Origin: Blasia pusilla
Lineage: Eukaryota; Marchantiophyta; Marchantiopsida; Blasiales
Direction: 5' to 3'
Length of the DNA stretch: 64,000 bases
NCBI GenBank assembly: GCA_050084515.1
Contig: CM114275.1
Coordinates: forward strand, 5,766,001-5,830,000
Made by a program: the position numbers and the translations under genes. The first letter of the stretch is position 1. Each line of letters opens with the position of its first letter. Shown in pieces: positions 24,559 to 38,420 of this stretch. The notes below the pieces were generated by a model. It did not search any database and was not told the DNA's origin. It was given only the letters and a program-made list of their open reading frames with translations.

Positions 24559-24794
24559 TACCCTCGTAACCACACTATGTGATGGTTGTAATCTTCCTAC
24601 TTTCATAAGGTGGAATAATAGTAACTTTTCTCTTCTTAGAAAATATAATGTCGAAGGGTTGCCCTTGACTTGCCGTTACCCTCGTAACCACACTATGTGA
24701 TGGTTGTAATCTTCCTACTTTCATAAGGTGGAGTAATAGTAACTTTTGTCTTCTTAGAAAATATAATGTCGAAGGGTTGCCCTTGACTTGCGTG
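24559..24794. repeat. 118 bp tandem duplication
   Basis: Two adjacent units (24559-24676 and 24677-24794) start TACCCTCGTAACCACAC and end near GCCCTTGACTTGC. They differ at only a few positions (for example AATAAT/AGTAAT and TCTCTT/TGTCTT). No function is apparent. Confidence 0.95.
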
Positions 24795-25510
24795 ATGGAA
24801 GGAGAAGAGTTTGATGTGAATTAGGATAAGTTACGTGTCAAATTAACCATTTCAAGGTTAGAGGGAAGAAATAGACAGTCAGTCAACCCCATGAGTTTCA
24901 CGAAAGTTGCTATGAGATCTGTGGAAAAATTATGTACCCTAGTCAAGATTACCCCTCCATTTCCGTCCAACTTCACTAGAACTCCACGTCTCTACGAGCT
25001 TCCTTAACCTCAGTTTGACACACTGTATCAGCAAGCATTCTCCAAGGCATGCGAAAGCGGATCGCACAACCGATGGCCTCGCATGGATTAGAAAGTAATC
25101 GTGCTTCCATCTTTTAAACCTCTTGCTTTCAATATTACACTACGGACTGTTTAAATCTGATTGGACGACACTTTCACAAGAAATAGATGCTCGGATATCT
25201 TAAACTCCACCGCCAAAGCTCAGGGAAGTCCAAGTCACCACAATTGAGGAGGACCATAGGACCTACAGGGATCCATTTTTCTCTTATAAGTCATATAATG
25301 TGCTTTTGGCTGGACACTTACGTCCATACTTACTCACAAAAATGTGATGCATAAGAGCGCATTCCCTATGGTTCTTTCTAAGATCCCTTCCACTCCAGAT
25401 TTGGGATTTTCCGTTTCACGTTTGCTGCATATTTCGTGGCAATGATGGCATTTCCTTTTCGATTCTATTCAAGCAAAAAAAGACAGTTGAGACGGTTTTT
25501 TAATAGGGTC

Positions 25511-25531
25511 TTTTTTTTTTTTTTTTTTTTT
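25511..25531. repeat. T21 homopolymer
   Basis: A run of 21 T followed by AATAAA. It could be the reverse of a poly(A) tail of an old retroposed insertion, but no matching body was recognised. Confidence 0.8.
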
Positions 25532-25539
25532 AATAAAAC

Positions 25540-27172
25540 GAGTGATGAAAAACCCATGACAAAAGAGGGGACTCAAAAAGTCAAAACCTGAAAGCCACAA
25601 CAAGACCAGAAAAGGAAGAAGGGGGCATTCCCCCCTTCTTTTGTGTTTCCACTACAAGATCTATTGAGAATTCATGGCGGCAGTTCCCTCGCTGTCTCGT
25701 GGGAATCATTCGTCTTCGTTGATTGCTTTCAGCCTTTTCCTTTTCTTCTTCGTAGTAATTTGGTGTCCAACGTCTCCACCATAATTATCTTTCCTTTGCC
25801 TTCGCTCCTCCGCCAGTCTTATGTCTCTTTTAGTTTTTCCCGTCCACGGTGTACGACTTCTGCAGGCAGAAGATTAAGCGACTGTCTCTTCATGGTACCG
25901 TCTATTTCCTGCGGGCATTAATTGTGTGTCCACTGATTGAGTTTCTGTTTCTCTGTTCAAGTAAAAGAGCAGGCTATCTCTTTTTGACCATCAAATCGAC
26001 GTCTTGGTTCTCCGGTGAATCTCGACAGCTGGTCAGGAACTTGGAACTCAGGAGTGGCAGGGCATGGAAGAGGTAACCACAAATATAGCGTTATTTCATT
26101 GACCTCTATCTAGGGTGACACTCTTTCTAGAAGATAATGCACTCTTCTTTGTAATTATATCGATGTCTTCGTTTTCCACACTAGTAGTGTCTTCTTTGGC
26201 ACTATACGGGTGTCTTAGTTCTCACCACTAGTTCGACTGCTAGTTAGAAGTGACTGACTGGGGCACAACGGATGCACGAGGAAAGCAAAAATATAGCAAC
26301 TTTGAATCGACGGTAGTCAGGGTCCCCAGGACCACCAATCATTCACCAGGTAGCTTCAGGTAAATGTTGAGTAACGGCACGGATGTACGATCCTGATGTA
26401 CGCTTCTGCAGTCGTCCCTGGACATCAGCAAAATTGACTAGTACGCTTGCGCTTGCTTCTTTCAAGAGAGTGCATGACAATCCACGAGTCCCTGGTTAGC
26501 CAAGAAACGTATTCCGTAGACGAAAGAAGTCATTGGCTGCATTTGGGGACCCGGTGGCGATAATTGGATGAGGATGACAGACATCGTGGTACAAAAAGGT
26601 TCAGGTCCCGAACATTTCCCGACGATAGGCAGAGATATCCATCGCTGGACAGGAGTGAAAGCGTGATGGATTCAAATGCGCTGGCCCGATGAAACTTCAA
26701 GTTAGCTAGGTCACCTTGTGAAGTGTGTCCATCGAATTCTCTCGAAACTGCTGTTCAACTTCTCTTTCGTATGAACCGACCCACTAGAGTTGATGTCACA
26801 AATTTTGCTCTTCTGCCAGCCAAGTTCTGGCTTGTTGACCGACTTGAAATCCAACCTTGAGAAGACGCAGGAAAATCTGCTCACTTGGGATATACTGGAA
26901 GTCGTGATTTGGATGAGATTCCAGCGAAAGATAACTTATGATCATGGCAAAGGCCCTGCTCTCCATTCAAACCTAGACCTCCTCTGTGCTACCGTTCTTC
27001 TGGAAACCGCTTACAGATATGAGGACAGATGAGATACACTTGCAAGGCTTGTGCAAAGGTCGATTTAAAATACTGTAGCAGCCCAGGTCATCTCTCCGCC
27101 TTAAAGACAGTCCCAAGTTTCGGGTTGACAAGGAAGAGCCCCTAAAGTATCAAGATTCGCATGTTTCTTTGT
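25540..27172. other. Unrecognised sequence downstream of DPMS1
   Basis: Small frames (25643-25921, 26790-27032) do not resemble known proteins. The right-hand few hundred bases are expected to be the 3' UTR of the minus-strand DPMS1 gene. No repeat family was identified. Confidence 0.35.
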
Positions 27173-29820
<2,648 letters not shown>

Positions 29821-29948
29821 TAGGAGACACGAGCATTTTCGGATGCTCCTCTCTTCAGGCAGCCTCAATTTCTCCGAAGCAATTTGGCCAAAATTTCAGT
29901 AAAAACGAGAAACGGTATCTTCCGACTCGTTAACCGTCCAACACGAGG

Positions 29949-29957
29949 AAACCCTAA
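29949..29957 (-). promoter_or_regulatory. Telobox upstream of DPMS1
   Basis: AAACCCTAA on the plus strand (TTAGGGTTT in gene orientation), about 130 bp before the DPMS1 ATG. Teloboxes are known cis-elements in plant promoters of growth and translation genes, but a 9 bp match can occur by chance. Confidence 0.45.
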
Positions 29958-30448
29958 GAGAGAAGCTTTAGCCACTACAGCGAAGACACGGCATTTCCCT
30001 CTCAAAATAACCAGCCAATTACTCAAATAACAGGAACCAGTTGTCTTACGGAACAGGCTATCCTCTTAATTCTCCAAACCACGCACCTTTTTCCTCAGGG
30101 CTCTGTATATTGTGTAGGTTCATGTATGGTCACACAACAACCCCTGCTGTAGTCACTCGGACCCGACCAGGTCAAGAGAAATCTTTCTTCACCTTCGCTG
30201 ACGAAACACGTCCGCGCTGTTACTGCTATTCCTTCCCTCTACTGCAATTGCAATTGATATGTGGCGAAAAAATCTGAAGCAGAAAAAACCACGAGTGAAG
30301 GAGAGATACAATTCCAAGTTCCTCACCTTTTGCTGAAACTTAACTCTACAAATTCGCGATTCAGAATAATGCGAACAGTTACGAGTGCCTGATTGATCGT
30401 CAAATGAGACCTAAGCCTCCAGCAAAGATCAAGAAGTGAGTCAAGCGA

Positions 30449-30501
30449 GAACAGTTCTTCCAGGGGCGTTTAGGGTTTAAACGCCCCTGGAAGAACTGTT
30501 C
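30449..30501. repeat. Perfect inverted repeat, 24 bp arms, 5 nt loop
   Basis: The left arm 30449-30472 and right arm 30478-30501 are exact reverse complements, with loop GGGTT (30473-30477). The centre reads TTTAGGGTTTAAA, so the loop carries a telobox-like core. It lies about 630 bp upstream of the DPMS1 ATG. It is not followed by a T-run and is not within a coding exon. Confidence 0.97.
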
Positions 30502-31039
30502 AAACCAAACATTAAATTATTCAAATTTTGTGACTAACAAGACGAATTTCTTGTATCTGAAATAAATGGTCCTCGGAGAGCCCGAAAACGGTATGAGTCA
30601 AGACTAGATAAGCGGCTGAGACCGATAGACTAAGACGCCTAAAATCGTACTACTATACAGTCTTACCCAGACAAAAGATTGTAGTCCGTTGGAAGCAAAG
30701 GACTTCACAATTTTCAAATCTTCACATCACGAGGGACGTACACTCTGCATTGATCCAAAAGTCGAGTTCTGGAAAATGCGAGGAACCACAGAATAACGCC
30801 ACACTTTACGATCCAATACAAGAAAGGGCCTCAAAAACCATACGAGGAAAAATAAAACAGCATCGCCATGACAGTATTCTCCTCGTTCTCACCTTGTGAC
30901 CTCAATATAAAGAATGACGACACAAAAAAAGTTGAAAACTCACCGGATCGCTTCTGAGGGACTTCAGATAATTTTATTTTCTGAACACTTCACATATATG
31001 TAAGGAAAACATACCATAAGATAGGAAGTAATCCACTAC

Positions 31040-31195
31040 CCTTCGTTGACCTCCATGTCTGCGACCTTGCTACTTGCCCTGTGAAGGTGTGTGACATGCT
31101 CTTCCTTCCAACAGGACGCACAAAGACAACTCTTCCGGTGGTGGGTGACCCGTTGATCCCGGTGGCGGTCTGCGCGTGCCGGTAGTACTCACCGG
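31040..31195. promoter_or_regulatory. GC-rich module shared with the FMT upstream region, copy 1
   Basis: This segment aligns with 45215-45360. Shared blocks are CTTC-x-TTGACCTCCA, GTGA-GG...CATGC-CTTCCTT and GA-CCGTTGAT-x-CGGT, then GTGCC-GTAG-ACTC. It lies about 1.2-1.4 kb upstream of the DPMS1 start, at the edge of the gene block where retroelement debris begins. It may be a distal promoter or 5' UTR element, or an old mobile sequence. The function is unknown. Confidence 0.4.
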
Positions 31196-31269
31196 CAAAG
31201 GCGCCCCCAAGTTGACTGTGCAGACGGCGAACCTATTTCTTCTCACTCTCAAATTCGACACGTGTCTTG

Positions 31270-33545
31270 TATTCTATGGAGCAGGTTTTCTAAAAATTGG
31301 AAATGAAGTTTGTCTTGAGAGATGAAGAGAAAAACTTAACGTTTTATTTCTTTAAAGATTCCTTCTAATTTCCATTTTAAGATAATTTTTAATTCTTAGA
31401 TCTTTTAACATTGATCTAGGTTTTTATGGGATAGGATGTTATTAGGGGGTATCATTTATGGCCCATATAGCAAACCCCACCCCCCCACCCCCGCGCGGGC
31501 GTGCACCCGACAATCAAGATTACCATGAGCAGAGAATGCAAAAGATTTGCCAAGTAATCACATAGGCAAGAGTGGGAGAAAACGAGGTGAGCAGTTCAAA
31601 GCAAAGCTTCTTGCTTCATAAGGTGCTCTATGAGTGGGCTTGGAAATTCAAAGCTACATTCGAGCTACAAATTGCTTGAATCACTTCCCATTTCGAAAGA
31701 ACTAGTATAATGCTTGTGCTTTGCATGGGTGAAAATCACCCGTGAGAAAGGCATCTCCTTCGTTAATTTAGGTTCAATTGTTTCTGTTATGTTAATTTAG
31801 AAATGTGTCATCAAGGGAGGAGGCAAAAATGTATACGTGTCATCACGAGAGGAAGGGGTCTTCAAACCCAATCCTTTTTTAATTACATTTACAGTCAACC
31901 GCCTCTAATCAATTTTCATCATACTGAGCTTTATTTATTTCATTTCAAACGCCCAAGGTCTTCCGCGCACAACATGTCGTGAGTGCCCATTTAAGTGAAG
32001 TTCGGAGTCACTCAAGCAACATGGTTTTCCTTCGTGGTTCCAGTTCAAAATTGACTTCCAATGTGAAAAATGGTGGATTTCGACAAGGTTTGGCCTCTCC
32101 AAGAATACCGAGGAGATGTTCTATGCTCACATATATATGACATAATAATTATTTTGCTCGTATATATCGCTACATAACATAAAAATATTTCAACCCCTCA
32201 GCAATCTAGAAACTAGACTCAATAATGACAACCAAACCCACACAAGATCATATACCAAAAGATCTCAAATTACCTCCCTAGCTTGTGGTTGGTGTTGCGA
32301 ACCTCATAACAAAATGCATACCCAAATGAAACCTTGAAAGTCTACTGGGATAACACTACGATTGAAATGTGTAGGAATCTCACGAGTGAGACATAAGTAG
32401 TAGAATTAAGATACGAGCCCTAAATTAAATGGGCATCTCAAATAAAATTTTTAGTGATGTGGAAGAGCATCCATATGACCAAAATTTGGGTGGAACTTGA
32501 AAAGAGTTGAAGTCTCATAAGAATTAGCCTCCACTGCTCCAAGTAGGCTACAATCTAGCTTGGAATTTCATTGATCGTTTAATGGTTATCCATGTTTGAG
32601 GTTATAATGGATATAACCCAAATGAGTTTGGGATGAATAAGGCAAGATAGGAAAGCTTGTGAGGAGCCGCTTCTAACGCATCAAAGATCTAGAAAAAATT
32701 GCGCAATCAAAAGACCTAAAGTATGCCTATCAAATTGATAGTTTGGGTTAAAGGCCATAGTTGCAAGGAACGATTGAAGAGGGATTATTTGGCAGAAGGA
32801 GGGGCCAAATATCTCTAAAACCATACATAAGGAGGAGGATCTCCAAGGGTGTTTGGAGTGTAAATTCCATTTTGGAAATTGTAGTGTCATGCGCCTACTC
32901 CTTTTGAATGTCAATCTCAAGTGTTGAGGAAGCGTACATTCAATAGGACACGCTCACACTGTTGATCTGCATTCAAACACACTCACGTTAGTCTGATCTA
33001 GGTCAATCAGCCTTCCAACTTGTCAAGTTCTCAACTGGAACCATTTATCAAGCTCAACCCTCCTAGTTCCTTACTTCACAACATGGGCAAGTCTTCCTAG
33101 ACTTGGGACCCACTTTTTGGATAGTCTAGGCACCTAAGACGGCGCTCGTACCCCTAGTGATCCCAATTGTCCAATAGAATTCACACGAGTCCCTAACCGA
33201 GCCCCAAAAAATGATTCATGGGTTGGAATCCAAGGGTGACCTTCGAGATCCACTCTCTTGGACTTGGCTTGGTGTTCGCACTCCAACGCCAACCTTCTAA
33301 TCCATCATGTGCCCTTGGTTTGTCCCTTGGCTCCCCAAAATGGAGAAAAGGTTCCAAGCACCCTTGGAGACCCTCCCCCTTGTATGAAGATATGGGGTTC
33401 TCTCCCCTCCCCCTATCTTTGGGAAAGGACTCTAAAGCCGCTCCTTTTGGCCCTCAACCCAACTCCCTACTCAATAGTTTTTGAGAAGTTTATCAACCTT
33501 TGCTTATGTGTTTGTCTAGATCTTTGAAGCATTGAAACCGAATTT
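31270..33545. repeat. Retroelement-derived DNA paralogous to 52.9-55.1 kb
   Basis: The segment from about 32290 to 32930 aligns with about 54470-55060 (for example the CTCAC-AG-GAGACAT-AG block, then GGT-ATCCATGTTTGAGGT). A minus-oriented LTR end (ATCGCTACATAAC) lies at about 32165, matching one at 52948. No pol domain is readable in this stretch. It is probably gag/leader or LTR sequence of old Ty3/gypsy elements. Confidence 0.55.
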
Positions 33546-34156
33546 TGTCACATCTGAGTAGCCGATAGGCCGAGATCTATCGTGGATAGGGCGTAGGAGC
33601 CAACGGACTATCTTGAGTGTAACTTTGTCCCACAGTGTCGGATGAGGTTGAGGATAGGTCCATTGTGTCGAACGCCGTTTCGACGACTTTCATGTTGAGG
33701 TCTTTTACACCGGGTGACTTGTTGACAGGTCACCGCCCCTGGTAACTGTCTTGGCGCAAGTTACCAAGGGAAGGGCTATTTTTAGGGGAAGAGCCTTTTG
33801 GCTCTTCCCAACCTATATAAGAGAGGAAGATGGCTTTCCTAAGCCATCTTTCTCATGTTGGGCCGTTGGAGCACCTCCCTTGTATGTGTGTGAGCTAGGA
33901 CTAGGGTGCTAGCGTCCGGATTCCTTGATAGCACAGGGTGGACGAGGCTCGATATGCCGATGTAGATTGAGGAGTGGAGTTTTAGGCCGGGTGTGCTGTT
34001 TTTACTACTCTTTATTTTTGTTGTGTGATCTCCATGTATATGTATGAGTTGATTTTTGTACATGTGTGGATCGACCCGTGTGTGGGGAAGATCGGTGTTG
34101 TGTGGTGTAGATGTGATGAGCGATGTATGTTGTGTAGCGATATGTATGCGCACGAA
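33546..34156 (+). mobile_element. Solo LTR with 5 bp target-site duplication AATTT
   Basis: The element starts TGTCACATC (33546) and ends GCGCACGAA (34156). AATTT occurs directly before it (33541-33545) and directly after it (34157-34161). No internal retroelement sequence is attached, so it is a solo LTR of 611 bp. It is the same family as the LTR at 37317-37959, sharing the start and the GTATGTTGTGTAGCGAT-TG tail. The TAT-ATAAGAG near 33820 may be the LTR TATA region. Confidence 0.8.
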
Positions 34157-34320
34157 AATTTTCATAAGGTTCCAATGCCACCTTATAAATACCAAATGCA
34201 TAGTAAGTTTGAAAGTCATGTTGGAAATCCAATTCTCAACATGTTTGGAAACCACTCTTCCTAGACTCAACTTCTCTCAAGTCTTGGTTCACGTTTGGTT
34301 CAGGTTTCTTGGGTTGCAAC

Positions 34321-34564
34321 CATAAACACATGAAATGCTCAACTTGCATGTGTCTCACATCTTGTGTCTCCTTCAAGAGACTTCTCCAACGGACAACCAT
34401 CCTAGTATGAGCCCACTAGAGTTCTGATGTTTTGCATCGGATCATAAACATATGAAGCACTCAACCTTTCTCGCATCTCATATATTGTGTCTCCTTCAAG
34501 AGATCTCTCCAACACGCAACTTACCTAGTGTGAGCCCACTAGAATTCTGATGTTTCGCATTGAC
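34321..34564. repeat. Diverged 122 bp tandem duplication
   Basis: Unit 1 starts at 34321 and unit 2 at 34443 (CATAAACA-ATGAA). Each contains TTGTGTCTCCTTCAAGAGA and GAGCCCACTAGA-TTCTGATG. About one base in seven differs, so it is older than the 118 and 212 bp duplications. Confidence 0.85.
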
Positions 34565-34599
34565 ACTCGTTTGGTTATGAGAGTCATGACGTATAGGGA

Positions 34600-35380
34600 T
34601 TGAACCAATGGCACAAGATAGACTTATAGATATATATGTATTGGGGATTTGAAAACAACCCTAGTCTAGATAATCTAATTTTGGACCCTAACCTGGACCT
34701 TCACCTAGGGATCAGATATTGAGTTTTGATTGCAGACTCCTTCAAGATCCAATGGGTTGGTGGGATCGCCATGTACTTAAGAACCATTTTAAGCCCATAG
34801 ACTATCGAGGAAGTCTATCGTAAATCTTGAATGAATTGCCAATGTTAAGGAGCCCAAGTGGGACATTAGGTCAATATTTGAATCTACTTAGAAGTGTTGA
34901 GCATAAGGGATGACCCGAGAAGCAAATTTGGGAGATGCAAGGATGATTGATCCTAAAAGCGGCTAATATGATTGTATTTGGGTGCAAACCTATCACAAGA
35001 ATGTGACTTGCTAAAGGAAAGCTTCTATGATACACAAGACCAACATTCAAGAGATTAAGTGCATTAGGTCCCTCTAACTCTAGATAGCCACCTATTCCTA
35101 CCTATAACATAACATGCATCTATGTGATGTAAAGAGCCAAAAGACCCCGTCAATATTTGGGAGGTGGCATGACATAAATTTGCGCATAGAATCCTTGCAA
35201 GCTATGCCCTCATGTCCCTCTAGCAAGAGAACACATAATAAAAATACAATGGTGTGCCTTTTCGTAACATCCAATATCTTTGGAGCCATTTTCTATTACA
35301 AGTCTCTTTGATGGAACTTTCGGATTTCCGATAAAGATCATCCACTCCGAATAATTTCATATCTCAATGTCTCTTGATGT
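34600..35380. repeat. Old repeat segment paralogous to 55.06-56.28 kb
   Basis: From about 34640 to 35040 it aligns with 55075-55193 plus 55966-56240. Shared blocks include ATTTTGGAC-CT-ACC-GG, GAGGAAGTCTATC, CTTGAATGA-TTG and GGATGACCC. The alignment is broken only by the MULE-like insertion in the other copy, so this copy keeps the empty site at about 34755-34765. Confidence 0.65.
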
Positions 35381-35382
35381 TG

Positions 35383-35545
35383 TGCAATCAAGGTTACACG
35401 TGGACTTGTCCATGTATGTCCATGGACTTATTTATTTCCCAAGGAAAGACATGCATGTGCATCTTACATCCCATGTCACATACATGTGCCGGCCCACTTC
35501 TTGCACCACCTCCAACTCATCCTTGCATCTCAACCTACGACTGAT
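35383..35545. repeat. Dispersed GTCC/GGAC repeat, copy D (partial)
   Basis: It carries the GTCCATGTATGTCCATGGAC left block and a weakly matching middle ending near TTCCGTGCAACC. It is shorter and more diverged than copies A and C. Confidence 0.45.
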
Positions 35546-35559
35546 TTCCGTGCAACCCT

Positions 35560-38420
35560 AGGAGTTATAGCCAAGTTCTCAAATAAAATAGTTATGACTC
35601 ATCAAAAAAAATTCTTTTTTAATTAGAATTTGATTTCATCCACACATCTGGATCATCATCAACATCATGACAAAAAGACATAGTTGCATTTGGCTCTCGT
35701 CCATAGAACAAAAAATATAGTGAAAAGGATGCCAAGAATGATTGTCTACTAAACGAATAGCCTATCACCAACTATACCAACCAATCTCCTAGTTGACCTT
35801 GTTGCAAGCCATAGTTGGGCAAATCCCTCTTCACCATTTAGAAAACTCTCTCCATAAACCATCCATCATAGGATAATCTTGCAATATAATGTGTTGGTCA
35901 ATTAGTGCCTCATCACATAAGGCCTACAAATCCCCATGAAACTTAGTCCCTTGGTCGATCAACACCTTCACTTGTGTGCTATATTAACTCTACACTCTAT
36001 CCAAGAATGCATATGCTATCCCTTATTCGCTTTATTTGGCAATGCATCTGACTCTATCCACTCTGAAAAGTGCTCAACCATAAAAAAAATATGGTACTAT
36101 GGAATTTCATAAAAGATAAAAAAAATGGAAAAATATTAGCTCCATCGAGAACCTAATCCCACAATTGGTAATTTGTTAAGTCAATGCTTTGAAGGATGAT
36201 TGCACCATCAAATATCATACATCTAGCACAAACTATTGTACATCCATCTGCATGCCACGCCACCAATACTATAGTAGATGGAGCAAAACATATATTCGCT
36301 TTACTCCAAAATGACTCAACTCCTTGTGGGTATGTTACACCAATCGTTTGCATTGTAAGAGACAAGACACCACTTGTACTCTATCATCCTTCCATACTTG
36401 TAAAAGATGTATCCCCTCCTATTTGAAGCACTTGGCTCACTCTAGGATCCAACTCTGCTCTCTAGAAACCAATGTGCCCACTCATATTTCAATGTGTATA
36501 TATGTAGGTACTTCAGGACCACTCCATCCTCATGGACATCTTGACCACCTATCGCCTCCTCATTAGCCTTTAGATCTAGGGACTCCTCTATTATCTCATT
36601 ATCAAAGTTGATATCACAAGGCTCTTCATGGCCAACAATCCCAAATAGGTATATGCATGTCCTCTAGGAAGCAGCTCCTCATCACTCCCATCATGCCATT
36701 GAACTTTTGTTCGGTGAGCACCATGCATTCTAAGCCCCACCATACTCCAATATGTGTACCATTGGAATAGAAAACCTTGATGGATATCCTCAAGATAAGC
36801 ATAGGTGGACCTCAACTTGTCCTTGAGCTACTCAAACGATCTCGCTTACTCATCCACCTACTACCATTCCTTATCCAAATTTGTAAGCATAGTGAGACTT
36901 GACAATATCACTTAAATCTTTGATACAAATCCAATAGAAGTTCAGAAATCCCAATTATGTGTAAACCTGGCTCATATTGATAGGGCCTGGCAGGTGTAAA
37001 ATAGCTTGTATCTTTGTTTGTTGAACTCCAAATCCATCGAGATATATTGTGTGATCTAGATCATACTCAATCTAATCCTCTAAGGACATGAACTTTCTTT
37101 AATGTGACTTTAATATATGTTCTTCATTTCTTATAATCACCACAATACATTGGCAAGATGTTGCTAATGCTCCTTAATTGTGGCACTTAAGACTATGATG
37201 TCATTAATATAACATCGAGAAAACTTTAAACCCGCTAGGATCCTATATGTAACCCTGTATAACTCTTCCAAGGTATTCTTCGACCAAAATGGTAGGAATT
37301 GCAACTAGTACAACATTGTCACGTCCTTTAGGATAGATCGGTGAGATCTAGTTGAGCGTTTTCAAGAGTAGTGGAGGACGGGCCTAGGAGGTCAAGAATG
37401 ACCTATTGAGGCCATGGGAAACCTGAGAGAGCAAGTTTCCCCTTCGTTTTGGCTCATTTGGAGCCATATTGAGGAACTACTATTTTAGGTAAGTACCATT
37501 TTGAGTATATGATCAACTTTATATTTTTGGTAAGTGGCCCTTGACCTCCTACATCAGGTCAAGAGCCAAGGAGCTGACTTGGGAGAATAGGTTACCATGG
37601 AGAAAGCTTGGGAGAGGGGAGGAATATATATCCAAAGGAGAGAGAGCTTGAGAGCTCATTCTCTCTTTGTTGAACCTCTTGGCATGAGGCGGCGGAGCTA
37701 TGGTCCCTTGCCTTGTGAGTGTAACCCAAGCCTCTCATTAGGAGAGTGGGTTTGGTTTGACATGAGAGAGAGAGTGCACACCTTTGAGAGTTATGGTGTG
37801 AGATTGTGTAGAGAGAGATTGGATCTTACTTTATTGGAGATATTTTGGTACTTCTTGTCTCGTTGTTTGGATGTCATGAGTTAGTATGGGATCGTGCGTG
37901 TATTTTTGTGTGTTCGGTGACATCGATGTATGTTGTGTAGCGATGTGTATGCGCACGATAACATTCCTCATGTAGATTGATGCCCTAAAATATCATATCT
38001 TACTTATCCTCCACTTACATATCATAGGCAATAGATGGTCTATAACTCTAAGATCCAATGAACTCAAGATCTTTTCATGCATAATGGAATCAAACATCTC
38101 CTTTGAGGTGGGCATAGCATACTTATCGGCCCTTTTTTGCCAATTTATGGGCCAATAATTTTTGCACATCCACCTATCTGTCCAATTATTTTGTACATCA
38201 TTCTTGGTGGGCATGACTATCACACGTGCATACTTCCCATGCAAAATCTCTATTAGTCATGCATTAGCCAAGTCTTGACTCTTGCTCTAAATCAAAGTCC
38301 TCTTCATATCATTGTAAATATCTGATTGTTGAAACATTGGCGGGTCACTAACCCAATCCTTGGATCTTTCTACATCCCTAGTTTATGCATATTGAATGAA
38401 AACCAGAATTGAAATACCTT
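35560..38420 (-). mobile_element. Degenerate Ty3/gypsy retrotransposon, copy 2, split by a solo LTR
   Basis: Read on the minus strand from right to left. RT part 1 at about 38244-37985 has GKYARVIVMPTKND, NWTDRWMCKNY and LSSLDLR. RT part 2 at about 37316-36900 has LAGLKFSRCYINDIIVLS, the YIDD box decayed to YIND. RNase H and linker follow at about 36850-36500. The integrase zinc-finger region is near 36380-36180 and the integrase core at about 36000-35750 (VLIDQGTKFHGDL). Stops are frequent. The solo LTR at 37317-37959 interrupts the RT, and removing it rejoins the RT reading frame. Confidence 0.85.
37317..37959 (+). mobile_element. Nested solo LTR with target-site duplication AACAT
   Basis: It starts TGTCACGTCC and ends TGCGCACGAT. 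AACAT lies at 37312-37316 and again at 37960-37964. The 643 bp element sits inside the minus-strand gypsy RT and has the opposite orientation to it. No internal region is present, as expected from LTR-LTR recombination. Related sequence is seen at 33546-34156, on the minus strand at about 52930-53841, and in pieces at 56310-56890. Confidence 0.85.

Noticed and set aside
29821-29868. Longer N-terminus for DPMS1
   Set aside because: It begins with TTG; the first ATG is 29820 and lengths from 29820 or 29796 already suit the family.
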